A stretch of 13,980 bases of DNA. Source: Methanobacteriota archaeon. Its GTDB lineage: Archaea; Thermoplasmatota; Poseidoniia; Poseidoniales; Poseidoniaceae. Below are positions 1 through 6,618 of this stretch, one piece after another. The DNA lies in NCBI GenBank assembly GCA_018623995.1, contig JAAZUV010000021.1, positions 1 through 13,980 of the forward strand, written 5' to 3'. The position numbers were made by a program, and so were the translations under genes. Position 1 is the stretch's first letter, and every line of letters begins with the position of its first letter. Below the pieces are notes generated by a model, which searched no databases, was not told the origin of the DNA, and worked only from the letters and a program-made list of their open reading frames with translations.

Positions 1-848
1 ATTTTCTCGACAAAGAGGGTTTCATTATCGATGACATGATTTTCGCTGTAGTATCTGAGACCGAGATTCTTGGTGTTCCGAATGCCTCGATGATCGATGT
101 CATGTGGGATTGGTTCCAAGGATTTTTACCCACTGAATCTGGAATTACGATTGAAAATCTCTCTCCACAAACATCGATCATCGCTCTTCAAGGACCGAAA
201 AGCAAGGCGTACCTGGATGCTGCAATGGGCGAAGGACAACATGTGGGCCGCTTTAAGTGGCGTGAATTCACAGAAAACCAACTTGGTGTGACGGGGTGGA
301 TTCAAGGAACTGGCTACACTGGTGAGGCCGGTTACGAGATTTTTGTCCCCAACGAGCAGGTCGCTGCAGTGTGGCGTGCCCTCATCGATGCTGGCGCCAC
401 CCCTGTTGGACTCGGCGCGCGCGACACTCTGCGCCTCGAGAAAGGATACCTCTTGTCCGGTGTTGATTTCATGTGGCCTCAACTCGATGATGGAACCCAT
501 ACCTTCCTCGCCCGAGATTCATGGGAAACGAACGTACCGTTTGGCCTCGATACGGAGCATGAGTTTACGGGACGTCATCGTGTATTATCTCACGCAATCG
601 ATGATGCTCGCTGGTGGGGAATCAAGTATCTCGAACGTGGACCATTGCCGAGACCAGGCAAAGATGTCCTCTCCCTCGATGGTACAAAGATCGGTCAGTT
701 AACATCAGGAGCGCCTTCTCCATCACTTGGAAACACGGGTATCGGAATCGGCTACATTTCGGGTGTATCCGAAGGCGATGAAGTACTGATTGCGGCAAGT
801 CCACGTTCGTCCGTCAAGGCTGTTATTATTCGGCCGCCTTTTGTATAG
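1..848 (+). CDS. gcvT: Glycine cleavage system T protein (aminomethyltransferase), 5'-truncated by the window edge
   Basis: T protein of the glycine cleavage system transfers the methylene group from the aminomethyl-lipoyl arm of H protein to tetrahydrofolate and releases ammonia. The frame is open to the left edge (first full codon at base 3) and reads FLDKEGFIIDDM, which matches the internal GcvT region ahead of the folate-binding core. The true start therefore lies outside the window, and the ATG at 36 is internal. Family hallmarks are YTGEAGYEIF, GLGARDTLRLEKG and, near the C-terminus, GQLTSGAPSPSLGNTGIGIG. About 281 residues are visible of a protein that usually has 360-400. The gene ends with TAG at 846-848, 83 bases before the gcvPA ATG, on the same strand, consistent with one gcv operon. 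Sarcosine or dimethylglycine dehydrogenase folate domains are related, but the adjacent gcvPA and gcvPB make GcvT the best call. Confidence 0.93.
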   Translation, partial: FLDKEGFIIDDMIFAVVSETEILGVPNASMIDVMWDWFQGFLPTESGITIENLSPQTSIIALQGPKSKAYLDAAMGEGQHVGRFKWREFTENQLGVTGWIQGTGYTGEAGYEIFVPNEQVAAVWRALIDAGATPVGLGARDTLRLEKGYLLSGVDFMWPQLDDGTHTFLARDSWETNVPFGLDTEHEFTGRHRVLSHAIDDARWWGIKYLERGPLPRPGKDVLSLDGTKIGQLTSGAPSPSLGNTGIGIGYISGVSEGDEVLIAASPRSSVKAVIIRPPFV

Positions 849-916
849 ACGGCCAACGTTTCTTGACGGTTCAATGACGAACATTATGAGCGCTACGCGA
901 TTGGTTACGATTGCCT

Positions 917-923
917 GAGGAGG
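917..923 (+). promoter_or_regulatory. Shine-Dalgarno sequence deciding the gcvPA start
   Basis: GAGGAGG lies 8 bases before the ATG at 932. It favours that ATG over the TTG at 911, which lies upstream of this site and would add seven residues (MPEEASR). Confidence 0.75.
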
Positions 924-931
924 CGAGTCGC

Positions 932-2302
932 ATGGTTGACCAATTACCAAATCTTGGACGTGAAGAAGAAATGCTGAAGGAGATGGGCGTTGCGTCCATC
1001 GATGCACTGTTTGCAGATGTGCCTGAATCGGTGCGAATGGTTGGCGACTTACCGTTGCCTGATGCTCAAAGCGAAGAGGAGTTACTTGCTGACGCAAAGC
1101 GACTGCTCGGTGCGAATCTCGCACTGGGTGGCCAGCCTTCGTTCCTCGGGGCAGGACTGTATCGAAACTTCGTACCATCGTGTGTTTTCCAACTCGTCAC
1201 ACGTGGTGAATTCTTAACGTCGTACACTCCATACCAACCGGAAGTCTCCCAAGGTATGCTACAAGCCATGTGGGAGTTCCAGTCGCTTATCTCAGAACTC
1301 ATTGCTATGCCCATTACCAATCTTTCACTATACGACGGATCAACAGCAGCTGCTGAAGCATTGACCTGTGCTGTTCGAGTTCATAACCGTAAGGCTGAGC
1401 AGAAGGATACGGTCTACATCTCTGAATTGACGCCTCCAGACCGTGTCTCTGTCATCCACAATTACTGCCAAGGGGCGGGCATCAACGTAGAGATGCTTCG
1501 TCACGATGAGAATGGTTGCATCAATCTAGAGGATGTTCAGCGAGCACGTGGTTCGTGTGCAGTCTATGTTGAACAACCCAATCCACTCGGTATCATCGAC
1601 GGCGGCTATCCCTCCTTGAAAGAAATCATTGGAGAGGCGACTGCACTGATTGTCGGTGTTCAGCCCGTATCGCTTGGATTGCTGGAAGCGCCTGGCAATT
1701 ACGGTGCGGATATCGTCATCGGAGAAGGACAACCTCTTGGAAGCCCAATCACTGGTGGAGGTCCACTGTACGGCATTTTTGGCTGCACGCAGCCCTATCT
1801 TCGACTCATGCCAGGTCGAATCGTTGGCCGAAGCATTGACGTTGACGGTAAGGAGGCCTATTGCCTGACGCTCTCAACACGTGAACAACACATTCGACGT
1901 CATCGTGCAACATCCAACATCTGCACAAACGAGACGCTCATTGCGCTCATGGGTGCCATGCACATGTCGCTTCTTGGTCCGGAGGGACTTGAACAACTCG
2001 CCGTTCGAAACATGGCGGCCTGCACACAGCTCAAACGCCAACTTGCTGGCGTAGAAGGTTTGACACTTCCTTATGACGGCCAGTCCCACTTCAACGAGTT
2101 CGTTGTCGAATTACCTGCTTCGACTTCAGCATGTCTGGCTTATCTTGAGGCGAATGGGGTCGTCGGCGGTTTCGATGTCTCCAACTGGTACGCCGAGAAA
2201 ACGCACCAAATGTTGGTCACGGTAACCGATCAAACGAGTCAAAGAGACCTTGACCGCTTGGTTGAATGTCTCAACGCTTGGACGCAGGAGGTGAGCGCTT
2301 GA
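932..2302 (+). CDS. gcvPA: Glycine dehydrogenase (decarboxylating) subunit 1
   Basis: This is the N-terminal half of P protein, the PLP-dependent glycine decarboxylase, in the two-subunit form found in many archaea and Gram-positive bacteria. GcvPA and GcvPB form a heterotetramer that decarboxylates glycine and loads the aminomethyl group onto lipoylated H protein in the cytoplasm. The protein is 456 residues from ATG 932, a normal length. Visible signatures are FLGAGLYRNFVPS, YTPYQPEVSQGMLQAMWEFQ and LYDGSTAAAEA, all highly conserved in subunit 1. This subunit does not carry the PLP lysine, which is in GcvPB. The start is set by GAGGAGG at 917-923. The stop TGA (2300-2302) overlaps the TTG start of gcvPB (2299-2301), indicating translational coupling and equimolar synthesis. 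Confidence 0.95.
   Translation: MVDQLPNLGREEEMLKEMGVASIDALFADVPESVRMVGDLPLPDAQSEEELLADAKRLLGANLALGGQPSFLGAGLYRNFVPSCVFQLVTRGEFLTSYTPYQPEVSQGMLQAMWEFQSLISELIAMPITNLSLYDGSTAAAEALTCAVRVHNRKAEQKDTVYISELTPPDRVSVIHNYCQGAGINVEMLRHDENGCINLEDVQRARGSCAVYVEQPNPLGIIDGGYPSLKEIIGEATALIVGVQPVSLGLLEAPGNYGADIVIGEGQPLGSPITGGGPLYGIFGCTQPYLRLMPGRIVGRSIDVDGKEAYCLTLSTREQHIRRHRATSNICTNETLIALMGAMHMSLLGPEGLEQLAVRNMAACTQLKRQLAGVEGLTLPYDGQSHFNEFVVELPASTSACLAYLEANGVVGGFDVSNWYAEKTHQMLVTVTDQTSQRDLDRLVECLNAWTQEVSA
2286..2294 (+). promoter_or_regulatory. Strong Shine-Dalgarno sequence deciding the TTG start of gcvPB
   Basis: AGGAGGTGA inside the end of gcvPA lies just before TTG 2299; seven bases separate GGAGG from the TTG. 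It is close to a perfect anti-SD complement and supports TTG 2299 over the in-frame ATG at 2266, which lies upstream of it. Confidence 0.75.
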
Positions 2303-3798
2303 GTCGACTGTTCGAACACTTTGGTGCAGAAGGAAAGGGCTATGCTCAACCAGCACCAATGCTCCCCGCCACTGAACTTGATGTCCCAAGCAACATGGCA
2401 CGTCGACAACTTCCTCGTTGGCCTCGTTTGTCTGAACCCGAAATGGTACGTCATTACACATGGCTTTCAAAGCGAAACTTCGGAATCGATACCGGGTTCT
2501 ACCCACTGGGATCCTGCACAATGAAGCACAATCCACGAGTCAATGAAGTCGTTGCCCAACTTCCAGGAATTGCAGACATCCATCCGCATCAGCCTGAACA
2601 CCAGTTGCAGGGATTGCTTTCAATCTATTTCGAAATGCAAGATATGCTCGCCATCTGTGCTGGAATGGATGCAGTGACGTTGCAACCTGTTGCTGGTGCG
2701 CAAGGTGAATTCACAGCGGTCCGCTGCTTCCAAGAATACTTCCGTCACAGAGGCGAACACCATCGGACCAAAGTCATCGTCCCTGACTCTGCCCACGGGA
2801 CCAACCCTGCGAGTGCCGCCATGGCTGGATTTGAAATCATTGAAATCCCGAGTCAAGAAGATGGACGCATCGATTTGTCTGCTTTACGTGCTGTCGTTGG
2901 TGATGACACGGCTGCAATGATGATTACCAATCCGAACACACTTGGGCTGTTTGAACAGGATATCGCAGAAGCATCATCCATCGTTCACGAAGTTGGCGGA
3001 TTGATGTATTATGATGGTGCGAACTTCAATGCCATTCTTGGTCGTACAAGTCCGGGTTTGATGGGCTTTGATGCCGTTCACTACAATCTTCACAAAACCT
3101 TCAGTCAGCCACACGGTGGAGGCGGTCCAGGGTCTGGACCGATCGGAGTCAAGGAGCACCTTGCCCCATTCTTGCCATCTCCAATTGTTGCTCGCCGTGC
3201 TCCTACGGATGAGGAGAAGAAGCAGTGTGTTGACGATTACTGGTACACATGGCACACTCCAGAACACACCATCGGAAAGGTGCAACAATGGCACGGTAAT
3301 GCAGGCGCAGTCCTTCGATGCTGGGCGTATTATCGACGCTACGGTAAGGAATTACGAACCATGTCGGAACATGCCGTTTTGAACGCCAACTACCTCCGGC
3401 ATGCGATCCATCGAGAAGCCAAAGCTGCAGGTGTAGATCACCTCTTCGTCGATGGGGCAGACACCATTGTTGCGAAGCACGAGTTCACACTTTCACTCGG
3501 CCCTGCAAAGGAAGCCTTGGGTATATCTGCAATGGATGTCGCCAAGGGTCTTCTCGATATGGGCTACATGGCTCCAACAGTGTACTTCCCACTCGTTGTC
3601 CCGGAATGTATGATGATCGAACCAACGGAGACGGAGTCAAAAGAAACACTCGATACATTTGCGAGAGACTTCTGTAAAGTACTCCAACTCGATGCAGAGA
3701 CGTTGCACAACGCCCCAACGACCACGCCAGTACGTCGTGTCGATGAGGTCTACGCTGCCCGCAACCTTTGCTTGCGTCATCCATTCGATGATGAGTGA
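2299..3798 (+). CDS. gcvPB: Glycine dehydrogenase (decarboxylating) subunit 2, PLP-binding
   Basis: This is the C-terminal half of the split glycine decarboxylase (P protein) and carries pyridoxal phosphate. From TTG 2299 it has 499 residues, usual for subunit 2, beginning MSRLFEHFGAEGKGY. Family signatures are FYPLGSCTMKHNPRVNE, an early HPHQPEHQLQG, PDSAHGTNPASAA, and the PLP site in HYNLHKTFSQPHGGGGPGSG, where Lys266 should form the Schiff base. The C-terminal part has MGYMAPTVYFPLVVPECMMI, also typical. The TTG start overlaps the gcvPA stop in a TTGA junction. The last 22 bases overlap the end of the convergent minus-strand membrane gene. H protein and lipoamide dehydrogenase, needed for the complete cycle, are not encoded in this window. 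Confidence 0.95.
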   Translation: MSRLFEHFGAEGKGYAQPAPMLPATELDVPSNMARRQLPRWPRLSEPEMVRHYTWLSKRNFGIDTGFYPLGSCTMKHNPRVNEVVAQLPGIADIHPHQPEHQLQGLLSIYFEMQDMLAICAGMDAVTLQPVAGAQGEFTAVRCFQEYFRHRGEHHRTKVIVPDSAHGTNPASAAMAGFEIIEIPSQEDGRIDLSALRAVVGDDTAAMMITNPNTLGLFEQDIAEASSIVHEVGGLMYYDGANFNAILGRTSPGLMGFDAVHYNLHKTFSQPHGGGGPGSGPIGVKEHLAPFLPSPIVARRAPTDEEKKQCVDDYWYTWHTPEHTIGKVQQWHGNAGAVLRCWAYYRRYGKELRTMSEHAVLNANYLRHAIHREAKAAGVDHLFVDGADTIVAKHEFTLSLGPAKEALGISAMDVAKGLLDMGYMAPTVYFPLVVPECMMIEPTETESKETLDTFARDFCKVLQLDAETLHNAPTTTPVRRVDEVYAARNLCLRHPFDDE

Positions 3799-4151
3799 GT
3801 TCGGAGCGTAATGGGTTCCTGCGTGAACTGCAGCAATTCCCATGTCAATTGAGACGAATTGATGATCAACGCCATCGAGAGAAAAACGATTTCGATGAGT
3901 AGCCACCACCATGGGGCGACAAAGGCTGTGGCAACCAATATTGATGAGAGCATCATTAATCCGATGAGTGTAATGCTTGGACGAAAACGAACTAGGAGTT
4001 CATCACCGATTTCATGGTAGCTGAGGCGAACAAACTGAAGCAATCCACGATACACTTGGGCTTCTTGACCGCGATGAATCACCTGCAAATCCCTGTGCTC
4101 TTCCAAACGAGCAAAAAAAGAATCTGAGTCGCAACGATAGACTTGCTCCAT
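3777..4151 (-). CDS. Small two-helix membrane protein of unknown function
   Basis: I do not recognise a family. From the ATG at 4151 the protein has 124 residues: a soluble N-terminal part of about 58 residues (MEQVYRCDSDSFFARLEEH at the start, then YRGLLQFVRLSYHEIGDELL), two hydrophobic segments around residues 60-79 and 82-98 separated by the APWWW turn, and a short polar tail. The frame is also open upstream to a TTG at 4199, which would add 16 residues and give 140. I prefer 4151 because a TATA-like TTATATT (4174-4180) sits about 26 bases upstream, as expected for a leaderless archaeal transcript. The gene is divergent from the membrane gene at 4233. Its last 22 bases overlap the 3' end of gcvPB tail to tail. 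The membrane topology is a prediction from hydrophobicity by eye. Confidence 0.7.
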   Translation of the reverse strand: MEQVYRCDSDSFFARLEEHRDLQVIHRGQEAQVYRGLLQFVRLSYHEIGDELLVRFRPSITLIGLMMLSSILVATAFVAPWWWLLIEIVFLSMALIINSSQLTWELLQFTQEPITLRTHSSSNG

Positions 4152-4173
4152 TATGATAGGAAATTTTTCCGAG

Positions 4174-4180
4174 AATATAA
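4174..4180 (-). promoter_or_regulatory. Archaeal TATA-like box for the minus-strand membrane gene
   Basis: On the minus strand the sequence reads TTATATT, in an AT-rich stretch, with its centre 26 bases before the ATG at 4151. This is the spacing of a TATA box for a transcript that starts at or next to the start codon. No Shine-Dalgarno sequence precedes that ATG, which fits a leaderless message. Confidence 0.5.
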
Positions 4181-4232
4181 CAACATCGCCGATATCCAAC
4201 AGACAAAAGAACTCGATTGAACTGGAAGGGTT

Positions 4233-4847
4233 ATGGTTGGACTGTTCGTTGGCGGATGGTATCCTTCCGAAGAGAAGGCCATTATGATCACGCCACTCTT
4301 TACGATGGCAGGATCTCTGTTAACGATGGCATTTCCGATTCTTATGCTCCTCTCGGGCAAGCACACTTCATTCGTACCTTGGTTGATTCTCGTCTCAAAT
4401 CTTCTTCTTGGATTGGCGTTGTTCTCAACATTCACTCAACGCAGAGTCCTTGTTTTACATCGTGGTGTTCATCTCAGCGTAGTCCTCTTCGTTGCATCTG
4501 TTGTTTGCGTATTTGTTGATCAGATTCCGCATTGGATTGCGCTCGTTTTTTGTTTTGGCCTCTTTTTCACGACGTATCGGGTTGCCGAGAAAACCTCCGC
4601 AGGTTTCGGTGTTCAATTTCGTAGAGAATGGGATGCAAAAACCTACCTTCGACTAAATCCTTCTCGTTTGAACCATTGGAAGGTTATGAATGCAAAACCG
4701 AGCAACGGTCTTATGGCAATTTCCCGTACAAAGCAGCAACTCGCAGTGATGTACTGTGAATTTCAAGACGATGGTTGTTGGCTGCATCTTGATGTGTTTT
4801 CAGACCAGATTTTTGACCTTGAGCAGTTTTTGGTTGAAGAAGAGTGA
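4233..4847 (+). CDS. Four-helix membrane protein with cytosolic-type C-terminal domain, unknown function
   Basis: I do not recognise a family. The 204-residue product has four likely membrane segments (about residues 19-41, 47-67, 73-95 and 99-116), followed by a soluble domain of about 85 residues containing VQFRREWDAKTYLRLNPS and a C-terminal acidic EEE. ATG 4233 is the first start after an in-frame TGA at 4218-4220 and has GGAAGGG (4224-4230) just upstream at a tight spacing. A second candidate, ATG 4284 (product starting MITPLFTMAG), has GAGAAGG five bases upstream and would begin right at the first helix. The gene is divergent from the other membrane gene; with the starts chosen here 81 bases separate them. 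It ends 39 bases before the purE ATG on the same strand. Lacking a recognised motif, only the membrane location can be claimed. Confidence 0.75.
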   Translation: MVGLFVGGWYPSEEKAIMITPLFTMAGSLLTMAFPILMLLSGKHTSFVPWLILVSNLLLGLALFSTFTQRRVLVLHRGVHLSVVLFVASVVCVFVDQIPHWIALVFCFGLFFTTYRVAEKTSAGFGVQFRREWDAKTYLRLNPSRLNHWKVMNAKPSNGLMAISRTKQQLAVMYCEFQDDGCWLHLDVFSDQIFDLEQFLVEEE

Positions 4848-4854
4848 GGGGTCA

Positions 4855-4862
4855 TCTAAAAG
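4855..4862 (+). promoter_or_regulatory. Possible TATA box of the purE-guaA operon
   Basis: TCTAAAAG is centred about 28 bases before ATG 4887. There is no Shine-Dalgarno sequence near that ATG (the nearest G-rich run, 4848-4851, is too far away), so a leaderless message from this site is plausible. The match to a TATA consensus is moderate. Confidence 0.35.
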
Positions 4863-4886
4863 AACTACCCGCGCTGCGAATTGGAC

Positions 4887-5366
4887 ATGGATGTATCTAT
4901 CTTACTTGGCTCGAAGTCTGACATGCCGATTGCTGAAAAGTGCACAAAGGTGCTTGACAAATTTGGCGTAAACTACCAACTGCGTGTAGCATCTGCGCAC
5001 CGCTCCCCAAAATTCGTTGAAGACATCATTCACAAAGCTGAAGAAGATGGATGCAAGGTTTTCATTGCCATGGCTGGTCTTGCAGCTGCACTCCCTGGTG
5101 CGGTTGCAGCATTGACAACAAAACCAGTCATCGGTGTTCCTTGCGGCGGTCGTGTTCCATACGATTCTCTTCTTTCCATCGTTCAATTGCCACCAGGCGT
5201 TCCAGCAGCAACTGTAGGTGTCGATCGTGGTGACAATGCAGGCCACCTCGCAGTGCAAATGCTCGCACTTGTCAACGATGACATGGCACAACGCCTCGTT
5301 CAAGATAAACTCGACCAAGTTGAGCGCGTTCTCCAAATGGACCGAGAAGTGAACGGCGGGGCTTGA
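4887..5366 (+). CDS. purE: Phosphoribosylaminoimidazole carboxylase / N5-CAIR mutase, PurE
   Basis: PurE makes 4-carboxy-5-aminoimidazole ribonucleotide in de novo purine synthesis, either by rearranging N5-CAIR (class I) or by direct carboxylation of AIR (class II). The product is 159 residues from ATG 4887, or 161 from TTG 4881. It shows the N-terminal phosphate-binding GSKSDMP, the catalytic-histidine motif SAHRSP, the loop AGLAAALPGAVAAL, and SIVQLPPGVPAATVGVDRG. The SAHR motif is class-I-like. One oddity is that the position I recall as His in E. coli and many archaeal PurE proteins (A-H-L-P-G) is Ala here (A-A-L-P-G). No purK is in the window, so mutase and carboxylase cannot be told apart. 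The stop is one base from the ATG of the GMP synthase subunit, a clear purine operon. Confidence 0.92.
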   Translation: MDVSILLGSKSDMPIAEKCTKVLDKFGVNYQLRVASAHRSPKFVEDIIHKAEEDGCKVFIAMAGLAAALPGAVAALTTKPVIGVPCGGRVPYDSLLSIVQLPPGVPAATVGVDRGDNAGHLAVQMLALVNDDMAQRLVQDKLDQVERVLQMDREVNGGA

Positions 5367-5367
5367 G

Positions 5368-6315
5368 ATGTTCGATGCGCCTGAATTTATCGAAGAATCG
5401 ATTCAGCAATTGAAAGCAACCATCGACGATGTTGCGATCATTGCGTGTTCAGGCGGAGTAGATTCTACTGTTGCAGCTGTTATTGCCAACAAGGCTGTTG
5501 GAGACCTTCTCCACTGCGTCTACGTTGATACAGGCTTCATGCGCAAGAACGAGACCGAAGAAATTGAGGCCATGCTTGCAGAGCAAGGTATCAACCTCAT
5601 CACCGTCAAAGCGGCAGATCGTTACTTTGAGGCATTGAAGGGCGTCACAGAACCTGAGCAGAAGCGCAAGGTCATCGGTGAATTGTTTATCCGAATCTTT
5701 GAGGATGAGCAAAAGAAATGCGGTGCAAAATACCTCGTACAAGGAACGATTGCACCAGACTGGATTGAGTCAGGTGGTGGCGTTCGTGATACCATCAAAT
5801 CGCATCATAATGTTGGCGGGTTGCCAGAAGACATGACGCTCGAAGTTGTCGAACCACTCCGTGAATTGTACAAAGACGAAGTTCGAGAACTCGCTCGTGA
5901 ACTCGATATCATTGTCGCAGAGCGACAACCATTCCCTGGACCAGGTTTAGCCGTTCGAACACTTGGAGAATTGACTCCCGAACGTGTCGAAGTTGTTCGC
6001 GAGGCTTGTGCAATTGTTGAGGAAGAATTCGAGGCTGGTGCAGAAGCTGGAGAAATGGAATTACCGTGGCAATACTTTGCAGCACTTCTTCCCGTTCGTT
6101 CAGTAGGCGTCCATGGCGATGTGCGTGCTTATGGAGAAACGATCGTTGTTCGTGCAGTACGAAGCATGGATGGGATGTCTGCAAGATACTCGGAGATTCC
6201 ACATCACATCTTGCAGAAGATCAGTACTCGAATCACCAACACGGTCAAGGGTGCTGTCAACCGAGTTGTCTACGACATTACCCACAAACCACCTGGTACA
6301 ATTGAGTGGGAGTGA
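5368..6315 (+). CDS. guaAB: GMP synthase ATP-pyrophosphatase subunit (split archaeal type)
   Basis: This subunit adenylates XMP and accepts ammonia from a separate glutamine amidotransferase subunit to form GMP. The 315-residue product starts directly with the ATPase domain, as in archaea where GMP synthase is two proteins; bacterial GuaA carries the amidotransferase at its N-terminus. Visible are the PP-loop SGGVDSTV (residues 28-35), DTGFMRKNE (54-62), KSHHNVGGLPE (145-155), the ERQPFPGPGLAVR junction (185-197), and the C-terminal dimerisation domain ending KPPGTIEWE, which is diagnostic. The ATG follows the purE TGA by one base, with a weak GGCGGGG at 5355-5361 as the ribosome site. The amidotransferase partner is not in the window. 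The 3' end faces a minus-strand small gene, with four bases between the stop codons. Confidence 0.95.
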   Translation: MFDAPEFIEESIQQLKATIDDVAIIACSGGVDSTVAAVIANKAVGDLLHCVYVDTGFMRKNETEEIEAMLAEQGINLITVKAADRYFEALKGVTEPEQKRKVIGELFIRIFEDEQKKCGAKYLVQGTIAPDWIESGGGVRDTIKSHHNVGGLPEDMTLEVVEPLRELYKDEVRELARELDIIVAERQPFPGPGLAVRTLGELTPERVEVVREACAIVEEEFEAGAEAGEMELPWQYFAALLPVRSVGVHGDVRAYGETIVVRAVRSMDGMSARYSEIPHHILQKISTRITNTVKGAVNRVVYDITHKPPGTIEWE

Positions 6316-6319
6316 GGCG

Positions 6320-6469
6320 TCAGTCATCGTTTTGCTCGTCTTGCATTGATTGGATCATTTTGATTTTTTGACTGCGTTTGAAAAACGTATACCAATGCCA
6401 AAATCGGGCTGCAACAGCAAGCGGAAGGAAGAAACAGAACAGGACGCCGAGAACTGTTTCAGAAACCAT
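6320..6469 (-). CDS. Small single-helix membrane protein (49 residues), unknown
   Basis: This short open frame has the features of a real gene. From ATG 6469 it encodes 49 residues: MVSETVLGVLFCFFLPLAVA is a hydrophobic helix, followed by an aromatic/basic stretch (ARFWHWYTFFKRSQKIKM) and a polar acidic tail ending DEQNDD and TGA. This is a classic N-out, positive-inside single-span layout. An AAGGTGA ribosome site (6473-6479) lies four bases upstream. An in-frame ATG at 6484 would add five residues (MQGET). The gene begins 33 bases after the 3' end of tRNA-Asn on the same strand, so both may come from one transcript, and it ends four bases from the stop of the convergent GMP synthase gene. 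I do not recognise the family. The call rests on composition, ribosome site and tight fit between neighbours. Confidence 0.62.
   Translation of the reverse strand: MVSETVLGVLFCFFLPLAVAARFWHWYTFFKRSQKIKMIQSMQDEQNDD
6364..6369 (+). terminator. Possible oligo-T terminator of the purE-guaA operon
   Basis: Six consecutive T residues, preceded by another T run (ATTTTGA), lie about 50 bases after the GMP synthase stop on the plus strand. Archaeal RNA polymerase stops at such T-rich tracts without needing a hairpin. The same bases encode the lysine-rich part of the small minus-strand protein, so the match may be incidental. Confidence 0.35.
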
Positions 6470-6472
6470 GGT

Positions 6473-6479
6473 TTCACCT
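6473..6479 (-). promoter_or_regulatory. Shine-Dalgarno sequence of the small membrane protein gene
   Basis: On the minus strand AAGGTGA ends four bases before the ATG at 6469. It is the main support for that start and for the gene being translated. Confidence 0.55.
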
Positions 6480-6502
6480 TGCATTGGTTGGGTGTTGAAT
6501 TA

Positions 6503-6575
6503 CGCCGATTGTGGGGCTCGAACCCACGACCTTGGGATTAACAGTCCCACGCTCCACCAGCTAAGCTAAATCGGC
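6503..6575 (-). tRNA. tRNA-Asn, anticodon GTT
   Basis: The minus strand folds into a complete 73-base cloverleaf. The acceptor stem pairs GCCGATT with AATCGGC, with G as discriminator base (6503). The D arm pairs GCTT with GAGC around the loop AGCTGGTG. The anticodon stem pairs TGGGA with TCCCA around CTGTTAA, giving anticodon GTT (asparagine). The variable region is AGGTC, and the T arm is GTGGG-TTCGAGC-CCCAC. There is no intron. CCA is not encoded (TAA follows the discriminator), so it must be added by the CCA enzyme. The gene lies 43 bases after the nucleoside phosphorylase stop and just upstream of the small membrane protein gene. Confidence 0.96.
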
Positions 6576-6597
6576 GAGTTTGGCCACTAACATCTCC

Positions 6598-6603
6598 TTT
6601 ATG
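6598..6603 (-). promoter_or_regulatory. Possible TATA box of tRNA-Asn
   Basis: On the minus strand CATAAA is centred about 25 bases before the tRNA 5' end at 6575, the usual archaeal TATA spacing. It suggests that the tRNA, and perhaps the small gene behind it, has its own promoter and is not only read through from the phosphorylase gene. Confidence 0.4.
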
Positions 6604-6616
6604 ATGGCTTCCATCA
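6602..6616. repeat. Perfect 6-bp inverted repeat between phosphorylase and tRNA genes
   Basis: TGATGG-CTT-CCATCA forms a six-base-pair stem with a three-base loop. It begins 2 bases after the phosphorylase stop codon on the minus strand and overlaps the upstream part of the proposed tRNA TATA box. It could be a 3'-end or processing hairpin of the upstream message. No T run follows it on the minus strand, so it is not a typical terminator. Confidence 0.35.
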
Positions 6617-6618
6617 AT

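Noticed and set aside
911..931. TTG 911 as the start of gcvPA
   Set aside because: The strong GAGGAGG at 917-923 lies downstream of it and points to ATG 932.
723..1178. 151-codon minus-strand frame over the gcvT-gcvPA junction
   Set aside because: It is antisense to two well-supported genes and its translation shows no recognisable domain or compositional sense.
2266..2298. ATG 2266 as the start of gcvPB
   Set aside because: It would overlap gcvPA by 37 bases and put the AGGAGGTGA ribosome site inside the gene; the extra residues are not part of the family.
6350..6569. Two 63-codon plus-strand frames across the tRNA region
   Set aside because: They run through the tRNA-Asn gene in antisense and have no ribosome site; the minus-strand small gene explains the same stretch better.
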